Origin: Prosthecobacter debontii
GTDB taxonomy: Bacteria > Verrucomicrobiota > Verrucomicrobiia > Verrucomicrobiales > Verrucomicrobiaceae
Length of the DNA: 64,000 nucleotides
Direction of reading: 5' to 3'
Assembly (NCBI GenBank): GCA_945869695.1
Contig: CAMBPV010000001.1
Coordinates: 62,001-126,000, forward strand
Positions 53,074 to 61,506 of this stretch are shown in pieces; position 1 is the first letter of the stretch; each line of letters starts with the position of its first letter. A program made the position numbers and the translations under genes. The notes beneath the pieces were generated by a model. The model ran no database searches. It had not been told where the DNA came from and saw only the letters and a list, made by a program, of their open reading frames with translations.

Positions 53074-53766
53074 ATGCAACTCCGAGAGACACTTCTCAAC
53101 CTCGCGATCACCTGCGTTTTGGTGCTGATCATCGTTCTTGTGGCGGTGCTTCTTCGGGAGGGGCGCGAAAATCCAGTGGTAAGCGCTCTGCCAGTGCCCT
53201 CGGCGGGTGTTCCGGGGGGCGGTCCTGGATCCTTGGTCGGTTTCCGACCGGTCGAGCCTGTCTTTGTGGCTTTCCCGGGCACTACCTTCATCGACTCCCA
53301 AACCAATGAACCCGATGCGTTCAGACTCAAAATTGGAAATGAGGAGCACATTTTTGTCCTCTACTTTGTGGATGCACTCGAAGCCGCGTGGACACATCCC
53401 CAACGCGTCGCTGAGCAGGCACGCTGGTTCGGAAACACTCAGAATCAGGCGATCGTCGATGGCGGCATGGCAGCCATGAATTACGTGAGGGATTTATTGA
53501 AGAATAAACCTTTCACCCTCCTGACCCGCTGGGAGCGAGTCCCGAACAGCAGTCGATACTACGGGATGATCAGTGTTGAATACGCTGCCGGAAAAAGAGC
53601 CTACCTTGCAGATCTCCTGCTGCTCAAGGGCTTTGCACGCGTCGGCGGCATCACGACCTTTCTCCCGAGCAACGATGTGCGCCGTATGGAGGATTATCTC
53701 CTGGAACTCAATGGACACGCCAAACGCGCCAAGATCCAGAAACAGGGCGTTTGGGCTCAAAAGTAG
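53074..53766 (+). CDS. Membrane-anchored degenerate staphylococcal-nuclease-fold protein
   Basis: 230 residues. An N-terminal membrane helix (about 7-28, LLNLAITCVLVLIIVLVAVLL) is followed by a Gly/Pro-rich linker and an SNase-like beta barrel at ~75-220: EEHIFVLYFVDALEA, EQARWFGNTQNQAIVDGG, KPFTLLTRWERVPNSSRYYGMISVEY and YLADLLLLKGFARVGGI. Relative to staphylococcal nuclease, Asp40 and Glu43 remain (VDALE), but Arg35 (Val) and Arg87 (Gly at RYYGM) appear to be lost, so nuclease activity is doubtful. It would face the periplasm. Follows fabF by 52 bases. Confidence 0.7.
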   Translation: MQLRETLLNLAITCVLVLIIVLVAVLLREGRENPVVSALPVPSAGVPGGGPGSLVGFRPVEPVFVAFPGTTFIDSQTNEPDAFRLKIGNEEHIFVLYFVDALEAAWTHPQRVAEQARWFGNTQNQAIVDGGMAAMNYVRDLLKNKPFTLLTRWERVPNSSRYYGMISVEYAAGKRAYLADLLLLKGFARVGGITTFLPSNDVRRMEDYLLELNGHAKRAKIQKQGVWAQK

Positions 53767-53830
53767 AAATCGGAGCGCTCATCCAGCTCTCCTTTTCTTG
53801 TGAACATACACCTCTTCGTAATCACATTGA

Positions 53831-53860
53831 TTGACACTCCGTCCCGATTCGATGTAGTTT
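53831..53860 (+). promoter_or_regulatory. Probable sigma-70 promoter of the GspE-GspF block
   Basis: A consensus -35 TTGACA (53831-53836) is followed by an 18-base spacer and a weaker -10-like TAGTTT (53855-53860). It lies in the AT-rich gap after the SNase-fold gene and ahead of the first ATPase gene. Confidence 0.45.
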
Positions 53861-53933
53861 AATTTTCCACCGAATTTTCCGATCTTTTAGTCGAATTTTA
53901 TTGGCTAAAATCTCCCAATCCGAACGACTCTAC

Positions 53934-55610
53934 ATGCCCTATTCAAACGAAGAATACCTGATCGAACTCCTGCTCGAAGCGGGAGCTCTGGACGAACGAG
54001 CGGTTCAAACTGCTCGCGGCACTAAAAAGCCAAATGAGTCGGTTATCGATACCCTGATCAAAACAGGTGTGGTTTCAGATGAACAAATCGCCCAAAATGT
54101 GGCGGTCAATTCCGGCATGGAGTACGTGGATCTCACGGGATACACGGTGACCCCGGAGTTGAAGGACATGATCCCGCTCGAGGTGGCTTTGCGCTACAAG
54201 GTCGCCCCCCTCGGCGCTGACCGTGGCAGACTTCAGATCGCGGTCAGTGATCCCTATGACTTCGAGACGCTGGACGCTCTGCCCCACGTTCTCCAGCCAG
54301 ACATTGAGTTCTTCTGTGCCACACCGGCTCTGATCAAGGTGCTGATGTCGAATATCTACGGTAACGACGCCGTGATGGGCGGTGCAGCGGTGAAAACGGC
54401 GGCTGGATTTGGAGTGGGTGACACGGCGGGCACGGAAGACGCCCCGATCATTCGACTGGTGAACAACATGTTTACCGAAGCTTTCAAGTCGCGGACCAGT
54501 GATATTCACATCGAGCCACTGGAAAAAGACGTTCGTGTCCGATACCGGATCGACGGTGTTTTGCAGGACATGGAGCACCATCCGAAACGCCTCCACGCAG
54601 CCATCATCAGTCGTGTTAAAATCATGACGAACACGATGAGTGTCGATGAAAAGCGCATCCCTCAAGACGGACGAATTCAGATGACGTTTAATGACAAGGA
54701 GCTCGATATGCGTGTCTCCATCATTCCCACAAACAATGGGGAATCCGTCGTCATGCGTGTTCTTGATAAATCAGGGCTGCAACTGGGACTTTCAGATCTC
54801 GGGTTCCTCTCTGACGACCAGGAAGTCTTTGAAAAGATGCTCTCTCTCCCGGACGGAATCATTCTCGTGACCGGACCCACGGGCTCAGGGAAAACGACGA
54901 CGCTTTACGCCTGTCTCAATTTCATCAATCGACCGGACCGAAAGATCATCACCGTGGAAGATCCGGTGGAGTATGAACTTGCAGGGATCAATCAAGTCAT
55001 GGTGAAGGAAGACATCGGAATGACCTTCGCCGCCGCTCTGCGCTCCATGCTCCGTCAGGCGCCGAACATCATCATGGTGGGGGAAATTCGAGATTTGGAA
55101 ACAGCCAGTATCGCCATCAACGCCAGTCTAACGGGACATCTTGTCTTCAGCACCCTGCATACCAATGATGCGCCCAGCACGGTGGCTCGTCTGGCAGACA
55201 TCGGCATCAAGCCGTTCTTGATCGCCTCGGCGGTGCGCGCCATTCAAGCTCAGCGTCTCGTGAGAAAACTCTGCGGCGAGTGCAAGACACCCAGCTTCCT
55301 CAGTGAGACCGATCTCCGCGGACTCCGGCTCGATGCTTCGCAGGCGATGAACTCCACGATCATGCAGCCCGTCGGATGCAAAAAGTGCCGTGACCGGGGA
55401 TACCGGGGTCGACTGGCCATTCTTGAGATCTTCAAAGTGGACGACGAGGTGCGCAACATGATCAATGAACAACTCACCACACCGCAACTCCGCAAGAGGG
55501 CCCGCGAACTGGGCATGAGAACCATCCGAGAAGACGGAGTGCGCAAGGTGCTCGCCGGATTGACCACCGCAGATGAGGTCATCGAAGCCACCATGGCAGA
55601 CGGCTCCTAG
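53934..55610 (+). CDS. Type II secretion/type IV pilus assembly ATPase (GspE/PilB), copy 1
   Basis: 558 residues. N-terminal MshEN-type domain (about 1-140: EEYLIELLLEAGALDERAVQTA...), then the hexameric ATPase domain: DIHIEPLEKDVRVRYRIDGVL, the Walker A GPTGSGKTTTLYA (about 314-326), AEDPVEYEL-like EDPVEYELAGINQ, and Walker B MVGEIRDLETA with SLTGHLVFSTLHTNDAPSTVARL. A four-Cys zinc element (LCGEC...CKKC) is also present. Powers pilin or pseudopilin assembly at the inner membrane. The ATG at 53934 was chosen; a TTG at 53901 is in frame. Confidence 0.94.
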   Translation: MPYSNEEYLIELLLEAGALDERAVQTARGTKKPNESVIDTLIKTGVVSDEQIAQNVAVNSGMEYVDLTGYTVTPELKDMIPLEVALRYKVAPLGADRGRLQIAVSDPYDFETLDALPHVLQPDIEFFCATPALIKVLMSNIYGNDAVMGGAAVKTAAGFGVGDTAGTEDAPIIRLVNNMFTEAFKSRTSDIHIEPLEKDVRVRYRIDGVLQDMEHHPKRLHAAIISRVKIMTNTMSVDEKRIPQDGRIQMTFNDKELDMRVSIIPTNNGESVVMRVLDKSGLQLGLSDLGFLSDDQEVFEKMLSLPDGIILVTGPTGSGKTTTLYACLNFINRPDRKIITVEDPVEYELAGINQVMVKEDIGMTFAAALRSMLRQAPNIIMVGEIRDLETASIAINASLTGHLVFSTLHTNDAPSTVARLADIGIKPFLIASAVRAIQAQRLVRKLCGECKTPSFLSETDLRGLRLDASQAMNSTIMQPVGCKKCRDRGYRGRLAILEIFKVDDEVRNMINEQLTTPQLRKRARELGMRTIREDGVRKVLAGLTTADEVIEATMADGS

Positions 55611-55664
55611 ACTCCGGAAAGGAACCTCTCACCCTTAAACTTAGACTTTTTTCACGACTGAATC

Positions 55665-57335
55665 ATGACAGCTCAAAACGTAGTGGACATGCTGGTGGCA
55701 AGAGGCGTCATCGACGACGGCCAGGCAGACGACCTCTCACAGGACGTTCAGCGGAGCGGGAAAGATATTCTCCATCTGCTGATCGACTATGGAATCTTTT
55801 CGACCGAGGACGACTTTTGGGCGGCCGTCGCAGAAGAACTCGGGGCCGAGCATTTTGATCTGTCTGATTTTACGCCCTCTCCCGAGTTGGTTCAGATGAT
55901 CCCCCCGGGCATGGCTCGCCTCTATGGCGCATTTCCGGTAACCCTCGATGCCTCCAGTTTGCACGTGGCTTTCACGGATCCGCTAAACCCGCAATTGCTC
56001 GAGGACTTGCGATTTGCGCTGGGTCGTGATGTGGTACCTGTCGTCGCCCGCCGGAGTCAGGTGCAGGACCTCATTGATAAAAACTACGGAGTCGGGTCCC
56101 CGAGCATCGAGGACATCTTCGGTCAATTGGGACTTTCCAGTGGCGCCTTGGACGCGAAGTCCTTGGAAAAGGAGGCAAATTCTGCTCCGATCGTCAAGTT
56201 TGTGGACCTCGTGATGCAGCAAGCCATCAAAGAGCGTGCGTCTGACATTCATTTCGAGCCGTTCGAGCGCGAGTTCAAAATCCGTTATCGCGTGGATGGT
56301 GCGCTGTATGAAATGGCACCTCCTCCCGTGCAAATGGCTAACTCCGTCATTTCCCGCATTAAGGTGATGGCGAACATGAACATCGCTGAGCGACGCGTCC
56401 CCCAAGACGGCCGTATCATGACTTCCGTAGGCGGTAAACCCGTGGACATGCGTGTCTCATCTCTGCCCACGCAGCATGGCGAGAGCGTTGTTCTACGTGT
56501 TCTTGACCGCTCTTCGGTCAACTTGAACCTCGAGCAATTGGGGATGCCTCCCTACCTTTTCGATTACATCGTTGAGACCATCCAGAAGCCCAATGGCATC
56601 TTCATCGTGACGGGGCCAACCGGAGCGGGAAAGACCACGACCCTCTATGCGGCTCTGCGCCGCATCAACACGATCGATTGTAAACTCCTCACCGCAGAAG
56701 ATCCCGTCGAGTACGAATTGGACGGCATCATGCAGGTCCCCATCAATGAAGGGGTCGGGCTCACTTTCGCACGAGCTCTCCGCGCGTTTTTGCGTCAAGA
56801 TCCAGATCGAATCATGGTGGGAGAGATGCGTGACTTGGAGACCGCCCAGATCGCCATTCAGGCATCCCTCACAGGTCACTTGGTGCTGAGCACCCTGCAC
56901 ACCAATGACTCTGCGGGTGCCGTAACTCGTCTGGTGGACATGGGCGTGGAGCCCTTCATGGTCGCAGCCACTCTCGAGGGCGTCTTGGCACAACGACTCT
57001 TGCGCACCATTTGTAAGTCATGTCGCGTGCCCTATGAACCGAGCCTCTCGATCTTGAACCAACTCAACCTCTCGTCGAGTGATCTGGGGGGAAAAAATTT
57101 CTTCACCGGCGGTGGATGCCCAGTTTGTAACAGCACGGGATACAAAGGACGAAAAGGTCTCTACGAGCTTCTGGACGTGACTGACCCCCTGCGCGATCTC
57201 ATCACCTCCAAGGCCCCCACGTTGGTTCTCAGGCAGAAAGCCATTGAGTTGGGCATGGTTTCCCTGCGTGAAGACGGACTCCGTAACATCTATGACGGTG
57301 AGACCACCATCGAAGAAGTGCTGAAGTACACGTAA
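55665..57335 (+). CDS. Type II secretion/type IV pilus assembly ATPase (GspE/PilB), copy 2
   Basis: 556 residues. Same plan as the gene before it, but clearly diverged: MshEN-like N-terminus (VVDMLVARGVIDDGQADDLSQDVQ...), DIHFEPFEREFKIRYRVDGALYEM, Walker A GPTGAGKTTTLYAAL, EDPVEYELDGIMQVP, Walker B-like MVGEMRDLETA, and SLTGHLVLSTLHTNDSAGAVTRLVDMG, plus a Cys-x2-Cys pair at CKSC and CPVC. It starts 54 bases after the first copy's stop and precedes gspF. The two may form hetero-hexamers or serve different machines (inference). Confidence 0.94.
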   Translation: MTAQNVVDMLVARGVIDDGQADDLSQDVQRSGKDILHLLIDYGIFSTEDDFWAAVAEELGAEHFDLSDFTPSPELVQMIPPGMARLYGAFPVTLDASSLHVAFTDPLNPQLLEDLRFALGRDVVPVVARRSQVQDLIDKNYGVGSPSIEDIFGQLGLSSGALDAKSLEKEANSAPIVKFVDLVMQQAIKERASDIHFEPFEREFKIRYRVDGALYEMAPPPVQMANSVISRIKVMANMNIAERRVPQDGRIMTSVGGKPVDMRVSSLPTQHGESVVLRVLDRSSVNLNLEQLGMPPYLFDYIVETIQKPNGIFIVTGPTGAGKTTTLYAALRRINTIDCKLLTAEDPVEYELDGIMQVPINEGVGLTFARALRAFLRQDPDRIMVGEMRDLETAQIAIQASLTGHLVLSTLHTNDSAGAVTRLVDMGVEPFMVAATLEGVLAQRLLRTICKSCRVPYEPSLSILNQLNLSSSDLGGKNFFTGGGCPVCNSTGYKGRKGLYELLDVTDPLRDLITSKAPTLVLRQKAIELGMVSLREDGLRNIYDGETTIEEVLKYT

Positions 57336-57445
57336 ATCCATGGCCTGAACTCACTTTTTGAATGGACAACTGGACTTCTTTTCCGGTATCCTCACGCTAA
57401 CGACGCTTATCGACACTCCCTGACCTGCAATCTGACAACGCGCAT

Positions 57446-58726
57446 ATGCCCACCTTTCACTACATCGCCCTCGACCAAAATGGACAAGAATCCGCAGGCG
57501 TCGTCGACGCCGCCTCAGAGAGCGAGGCCATCACAAATCTTCGGCAGCAACAACTGTATCCCACTCAGGTCGTTCAAGAGGGAAAAGGAGATGTGGCCGC
57601 CATCAAGAAGCGGGCGAAAAGCGCGGCACCCCGAGCAGCCAAAGGTGCAGCGGGAGCCAAAGCCTCCGGTGCAGCGAAGGTGAAGGGCAAGACGTTGATG
57701 GTTTTCACGCGACAATTGGCCACACTGATCGATTCTGGCCTTCCCCTCCTGCGCGGTCTGACTGTTCTCGGCAGACAAGAGCCCAACCCAATCATGAAGC
57801 GGACGGTCACCACCCTTGCAGATTCCGTGCAGACCGGCAGCACCTTTTCGGAAAGTCTTCAGCAGTTCCCCAAGATCTTCAATAAACTCTACGTCAACAT
57901 GGTGAAGGCGGGAGAGCTTGGTGGTGTGCTCGAAATCGCACTCAACCGGCTGGCCGAGTATCAGGAGAAAGCTCAAAAGCTGAAAAACAAGGTGGTCGCG
58001 GCGATGGTTTATCCCATCATCGTGATGATCATCGCAGTGGCCATCATGGTGTTCCTCATGCTGGTGATTGTTCCGAAGTTCGAAAAAATCTTTGAAGACA
58101 TGCTGGGCAGCCGGGACAAGCTGCCCGAGATCACCAAAATCGTGATCGGGTTCAGCCGCTGGATGGGATCAAATTTCTGGTATCTTGTCATCATCGGAGC
58201 TCTGTTTTTCATCTTCTGGAAGGTTTTCTCAGCCACCGTGAAAGGGCGCGTCGTCATTGACCAAATGAAGCTCAAAATGCCTTTGTTCGGGGACGTGCAG
58301 CGGAAGACCGCCATCTCACGTTTCACCCGGACCCTTGGCACTCTGGTGACCTCCGGTGTGCCGATTCTTCAGGCTTTGAACATCACCCGTGAAACAGCGG
58401 GTAACGTGGTCGTCTCCAACGCCATCACCAAAATCCATGATGCCGTCAAAGAAGGTGAATCAATGGTCGGCCCACTCGAAGGAAGTGGCGTCTTTCCTCC
58501 GATGGTTATTTCCATGGTGGACGTGGGTGAAGAAACTGGACAGCTGCCCGAAATGCTCCTGAAAGTCGCTGACGTCTATGAAGACGAAGTCGACAACTCA
58601 GTCTCTGCGCTAACGTCCATGCTCGAGCCTCTCATGATCGTCCTCCTCGCCGTCGTGGTGGGAACAATCGTTCTGGCCCTTTTCCTGCCGCTGATCAAGG
58701 TCATCCAAGAAATGAGCGGAGGTTAG
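57446..58726 (+). CDS. Type II secretion / type IV pilus inner-membrane protein GspF/PilC
   Basis: 426 residues. Two GspF domains (about residues 80-205 and 280-405) with membrane helices: MVYPIIVMIIAVAIMVFLMLVIVPKF, FWYLVIIGALFFIFWKVF and MLEPLMIVLLAVVVGTIVLALFLPLIK. The first begins with VFTRQLATLIDSGLPLLRGL, the second with RFTRTLGTLVTSGVPILQAL, the hallmark repeated pattern. An Ala/Lys-rich linker (about 52-80) is unusually basic. It is the platform protein that the ATPases turn. It is 110 bases downstream of the second ATPase gene. Confidence 0.95.
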   Translation: MPTFHYIALDQNGQESAGVVDAASESEAITNLRQQQLYPTQVVQEGKGDVAAIKKRAKSAAPRAAKGAAGAKASGAAKVKGKTLMVFTRQLATLIDSGLPLLRGLTVLGRQEPNPIMKRTVTTLADSVQTGSTFSESLQQFPKIFNKLYVNMVKAGELGGVLEIALNRLAEYQEKAQKLKNKVVAAMVYPIIVMIIAVAIMVFLMLVIVPKFEKIFEDMLGSRDKLPEITKIVIGFSRWMGSNFWYLVIIGALFFIFWKVFSATVKGRVVIDQMKLKMPLFGDVQRKTAISRFTRTLGTLVTSGVPILQALNITRETAGNVVVSNAITKIHDAVKEGESMVGPLEGSGVFPPMVISMVDVGEETGQLPEMLLKVADVYEDEVDNSVSALTSMLEPLMIVLLAVVVGTIVLALFLPLIKVIQEMSGG

Positions 58727-58787
58727 GCCTTTTCGTTGAACAGGATCTTCGTCACCGGATCAAATCCAATCAGTTCGTGGAAAACAA

Positions 58788-59405
58788 ATGAAAAAAACCT
58801 TTATCAATAGGAGCCTCCTGAATCAAAGCCGTGGATTCACTTTGATTGAGCTCTTGGTGGTCATTGCGATCATTGCTCTGCTGGCAGCCATGACCTTCGG
58901 AGCCTTTTCATACGCCCAAAACGCAGCGATGAGGAACCGCACCACGGCGGTTCATCGAGCCATCGTTTCGGGTCTGGAACGCTACAATTCAGAATTCGGA
59001 GAGTACCCTGAGCCATCGTCCGCTGCGACGACGCGTAGTTTCAATGGGAGATCGTATACGACCGGAGGCGCACTGATGCTCTATCAGGCACTGAGTGGCG
59101 ATGGCTCAAATGCCATTCAGATAGCTGCGGGAGGCACTCCCTCGGATGGTCGGTGGGACACGGGTGAAAAAATGCTGATGAACGAAATGCCCCGGGAAAT
59201 TTACATGTACCAAGGGAGCAACATTTACATGCTTCTCGATGGTTTCTCTCACCCTTTCCAATACACCAAGGGGGGAACGACCGACGCGATCAATCCAACC
59301 TTTGACCTCTGGTCCTACGGTGAAGACGAGGCAAACACCACGGCTGTATCAAGGACACAGAAGCAAGATCCGAGGACATCTGCAAAGTGGATCAAGAATT
59401 TCTAG
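58788..59405 (+). CDS. Type IV pilin-like / type II secretion pseudopilin
   Basis: 205 residues. A short leader ends at the prepilin peptidase site RG-FTLIELLVV (residues 16 onward), followed by the hydrophobic helix IAIIALLAAMTFGAF. The Glu at position +5 of the mature form (FTLIE) is present. The C-terminal domain (GYEEP..., DGRWDTGEKMLMNEMPREIYMYQGSN, SHPFQYTK) has a G/GspG-like look, with Asp/Asn-rich and Gly-rich loops. In GspG, the calcium-binding C-terminus is usually shorter. 61 bases after gspF. Confidence 0.87.
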   Translation: MKKTFINRSLLNQSRGFTLIELLVVIAIIALLAAMTFGAFSYAQNAAMRNRTTAVHRAIVSGLERYNSEFGEYPEPSSAATTRSFNGRSYTTGGALMLYQALSGDGSNAIQIAAGGTPSDGRWDTGEKMLMNEMPREIYMYQGSNIYMLLDGFSHPFQYTKGGTTDAINPTFDLWSYGEDEANTTAVSRTQKQDPRTSAKWIKNF

Positions 59406-59416
59406 CTGCTCGGCCT

Positions 59417-59436
59417 GTCTTCTGCTAACAGAAGAC
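59417..59436. repeat. 8-bp inverted repeat after the pseudopilin gene
   Basis: Arms GTCTTCTG and CAGAAGAC with a CTAA loop, 11 bases after the pseudopilin stop. No U-tract follows, so termination is uncertain. Confidence 0.5.
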
Positions 59437-59455
59437 CCACACCCACCGCCTTCCG

Positions 59456-60613
59456 TTGTCCCGATCTCACTTCATCCGCCGTCTCTCCTGGTCCCTCTGC
59501 CCCATCCTGATGGCTGCAAGGATAGCGAGCGGGGGGCCGGATTCTGCGTTTTTGAGTGATGACATTGAAGTCGTCTATCAAATCTCGCTGGCACCATCCG
59601 GACTGACCTGCTCACCCGATGGACATTGGATCCTGAGTCTCAATCAGACTGAAAAACCGAGGGCTCGGGTGGTATCGATCAACAAGACAGGCAAAGTGGA
59701 CCCCTTTCCCTCGCTCGGTATGAGCGAGGCTTTACCAGATGAACCGCTGCCCCTCGATGCGGTCGAGGGAATGCAATTGGATTCCAACGGTGTGGTGTGG
59801 CTGCTCGACAATGGACGTCGCAGTGAGATGTCCCCGAAAGTCGTGGGCTGGCAACCTGACAAAAATCGCCTCGTCTCCGTCCACCACATCGGACAGCCCG
59901 CGGCAGTTCCCGGCTCTTTCTTTTCAGATCTGGCCGTGGATCCTGACTCCCCCTTCATCTACATCAGTGATCCCGCCAGCGGCTCGGATGCCGCCATCGT
60001 CGCGCTCGACCGTTCCAATGGTTTAGCCAGGAGACTCCTCCAGGGGCACCCCTCAGTCGTTCCGGACGGCACCGTCCCCTTGCCGTTGGCTGCGATCGGG
60101 AGTAGCACTCGACGTTTGGATGGAGTTCAAACTCTGCCACACAGCGGAGCAGATCCCATCGCCCTCGACCGAAAAGGTGAATGGCTCTACTTCGCGCCCC
60201 TGAGATCCTCAAAGCTTTACCGGATCAGGACCGAGTTTCTCAGGTCTCCTGAGCTGAATCGGGAAAAATTAGCTTCGCACGTTGAGGTGTATGCGGATAA
60301 GCCCCCAACGTCGTCGATCTCCCTCGACAACAAAGGGAACGTCTATTTGGGGGATCTGGGCGCTCGTGCCATTGGGGTCATTGAGGAAAACACACGGAAA
60401 TACCGCATCCTCGTTTCTGACCCCCGCCTTGTAAGCCCGAATGGACTCTGTTTTGGCACCGATGGTAAGCTTTACTTCTTCTCGCGTTCTCAATTTGCCG
60501 GTCCCGAGTCATTGAGTGCAAAAACCGCCACTGTGTCGGTGACTTCCAGTGCGACGGCTGAGCACAGCCTTTATCGAATGAAGCCTCTTTCCTCTGGTCG
60601 GGCAGGTGACTGA
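59456..60613 (+). CDS. Secreted yellow/major royal jelly-like (SMP-30/NHL-type) propeller protein
   Basis: 385 residues. The N-terminus (from TTG 59456, MSRSHFIRRLSWSLCPILMAARIASGG) reads as a signal peptide; ATG 59510 is a less convincing alternative because it would cut it. The body resembles MRJP/yellow-family propellers: GVVWLLDNGRRSEMSPKVVGWQPDKNRL, FFSDLAVDPDSPFIYISDPA, ADPIALDRKGEWLYFAPL, SLDNKGNVYLGDLGARAIGVI and SPNGLCFGTDGKLYFFS. Ligand or enzyme function is unknown. It follows the pseudopilin gene by 50 bases and might be exported by that system (inference). Confidence 0.78.
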   Translation: MSRSHFIRRLSWSLCPILMAARIASGGPDSAFLSDDIEVVYQISLAPSGLTCSPDGHWILSLNQTEKPRARVVSINKTGKVDPFPSLGMSEALPDEPLPLDAVEGMQLDSNGVVWLLDNGRRSEMSPKVVGWQPDKNRLVSVHHIGQPAAVPGSFFSDLAVDPDSPFIYISDPASGSDAAIVALDRSNGLARRLLQGHPSVVPDGTVPLPLAAIGSSTRRLDGVQTLPHSGADPIALDRKGEWLYFAPLRSSKLYRIRTEFLRSPELNREKLASHVEVYADKPPTSSISLDNKGNVYLGDLGARAIGVIEENTRKYRILVSDPRLVSPNGLCFGTDGKLYFFSRSQFAGPESLSAKTATVSVTSSATAEHSLYRMKPLSSGRAGD

Positions 60614-60703
60614 TTCCAGCCAGATTTTAACAGAACTGTTAATTCCGTTTGAGATTGTCGTCTGCCGGTGGAAGAGTCCCCTCCCGGCAGTCAAGCATCC
60701 AAA

Positions 60704-60788
60704 GCTCACGTGGCGGAATTGGTAGACGCGCTAGATTCAGGTTCTAGTGAGTAACATCGTGGAGGTTCGAGTCCTCTCGTGAGCACCA
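60704..60788 (+). tRNA. tRNA-Leu (anticodon CAG)
   Basis: Acceptor arms GCTCACG and CGTGAGC pair perfectly, followed by discriminator A and an encoded CCA (60786-60788). Anticodon stem CTAGA/TCTAG frames loop TTCAGGT with anticodon CAG. The long variable arm (about 60747-60761) is class II, as expected for leucine, and the T-loop GGTTCGAGTCC is intact. Confidence 0.96.
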
Positions 60789-60828
60789 ACACTTTGGATT
60801 CACCGCTTGATTGTCCGCCGTTTCGACG

Positions 60829-61506
60829 ATGCAAGACGCAGGGTTTGTAAAAGAGGCTTTTGCCGGGATCGCCCGGCGGTACGTGCTAACCAATCATGTG
60901 CTCAGCCTGGGCACTGATGTCTTATGGCGGATAAGAACAGCCCGTCTAGTGGCCTCCTTGAAGCCACGTTTCGTCTTAGATCTCGCGACGGGGAGCGGGG
61001 ATCTCGCCGCAGCCATCCGCCGTCGATGCCCGGATGCCGAAATTTTAGGGATGGATTTTTCCGTCCCCATGATGCGGGAAGCTCAGCGTCAAAACTTTGA
61101 ATCTTTGATAGCCGCAGACGCTCTCGCCCTCCCCCTCGCGGATCAATGCGTCGATGTCATCACGGTTGCGTTCGGCCTGCGTAACATGGCCTCCTGGCCC
61201 CGTGCTCTGGCTGAAATGCACCGCGTCCTTCGTCCAGGAGGACACCTTGTCATTCTCGATTTCTCGATTCCCTCCACCCCAATCCTGCGAGCACCCTACC
61301 TTTTTTACCTGAAACAGGTCATGCCCCGGATCGCCGGCCTTCTCACTGGGAAAAAGGATGCGTATGACTACCTTTGCGGCTCCATCGAGAAGTTTCCCTC
61401 AGGAACAAAGATGGAATCCCTCTTGCAGGAGTGCCAATTCAGAAAACCAGTGACCCGACCTCTATCCCTCGGCATTGCGGCGCTCTACTCTGCGACCCGG
61501 GTGTGA
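60829..61506 (+). CDS. ubiE: Demethylmenaquinone/ubiquinone methyltransferase
   Basis: C-methylation of the quinone ring, the last or near-last step of menaquinone (MenG) or ubiquinone (UbiE) synthesis. 225 residues. GFVKEAFAGIARRYVLTNHVLSLGTDVLWRI matches the N-terminal family block, DLATGSGDLAAAIRRR is the SAM-binding motif, and VAFGLRNMASWPRALAEMHRVLRPGGHLVILDFS is typical. In Verrucomicrobia, menaquinone is the usual quinone, so the MenG function is more likely (inference). ATG 60829 was preferred over a TTG 18 bases upstream. Its stop directly abuts that of the convergent DUF4340 gene. Confidence 0.92.
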   Translation: MQDAGFVKEAFAGIARRYVLTNHVLSLGTDVLWRIRTARLVASLKPRFVLDLATGSGDLAAAIRRRCPDAEILGMDFSVPMMREAQRQNFESLIAADALALPLADQCVDVITVAFGLRNMASWPRALAEMHRVLRPGGHLVILDFSIPSTPILRAPYLFYLKQVMPRIAGLLTGKKDAYDYLCGSIEKFPSGTKMESLLQECQFRKPVTRPLSLGIAALYSATRV

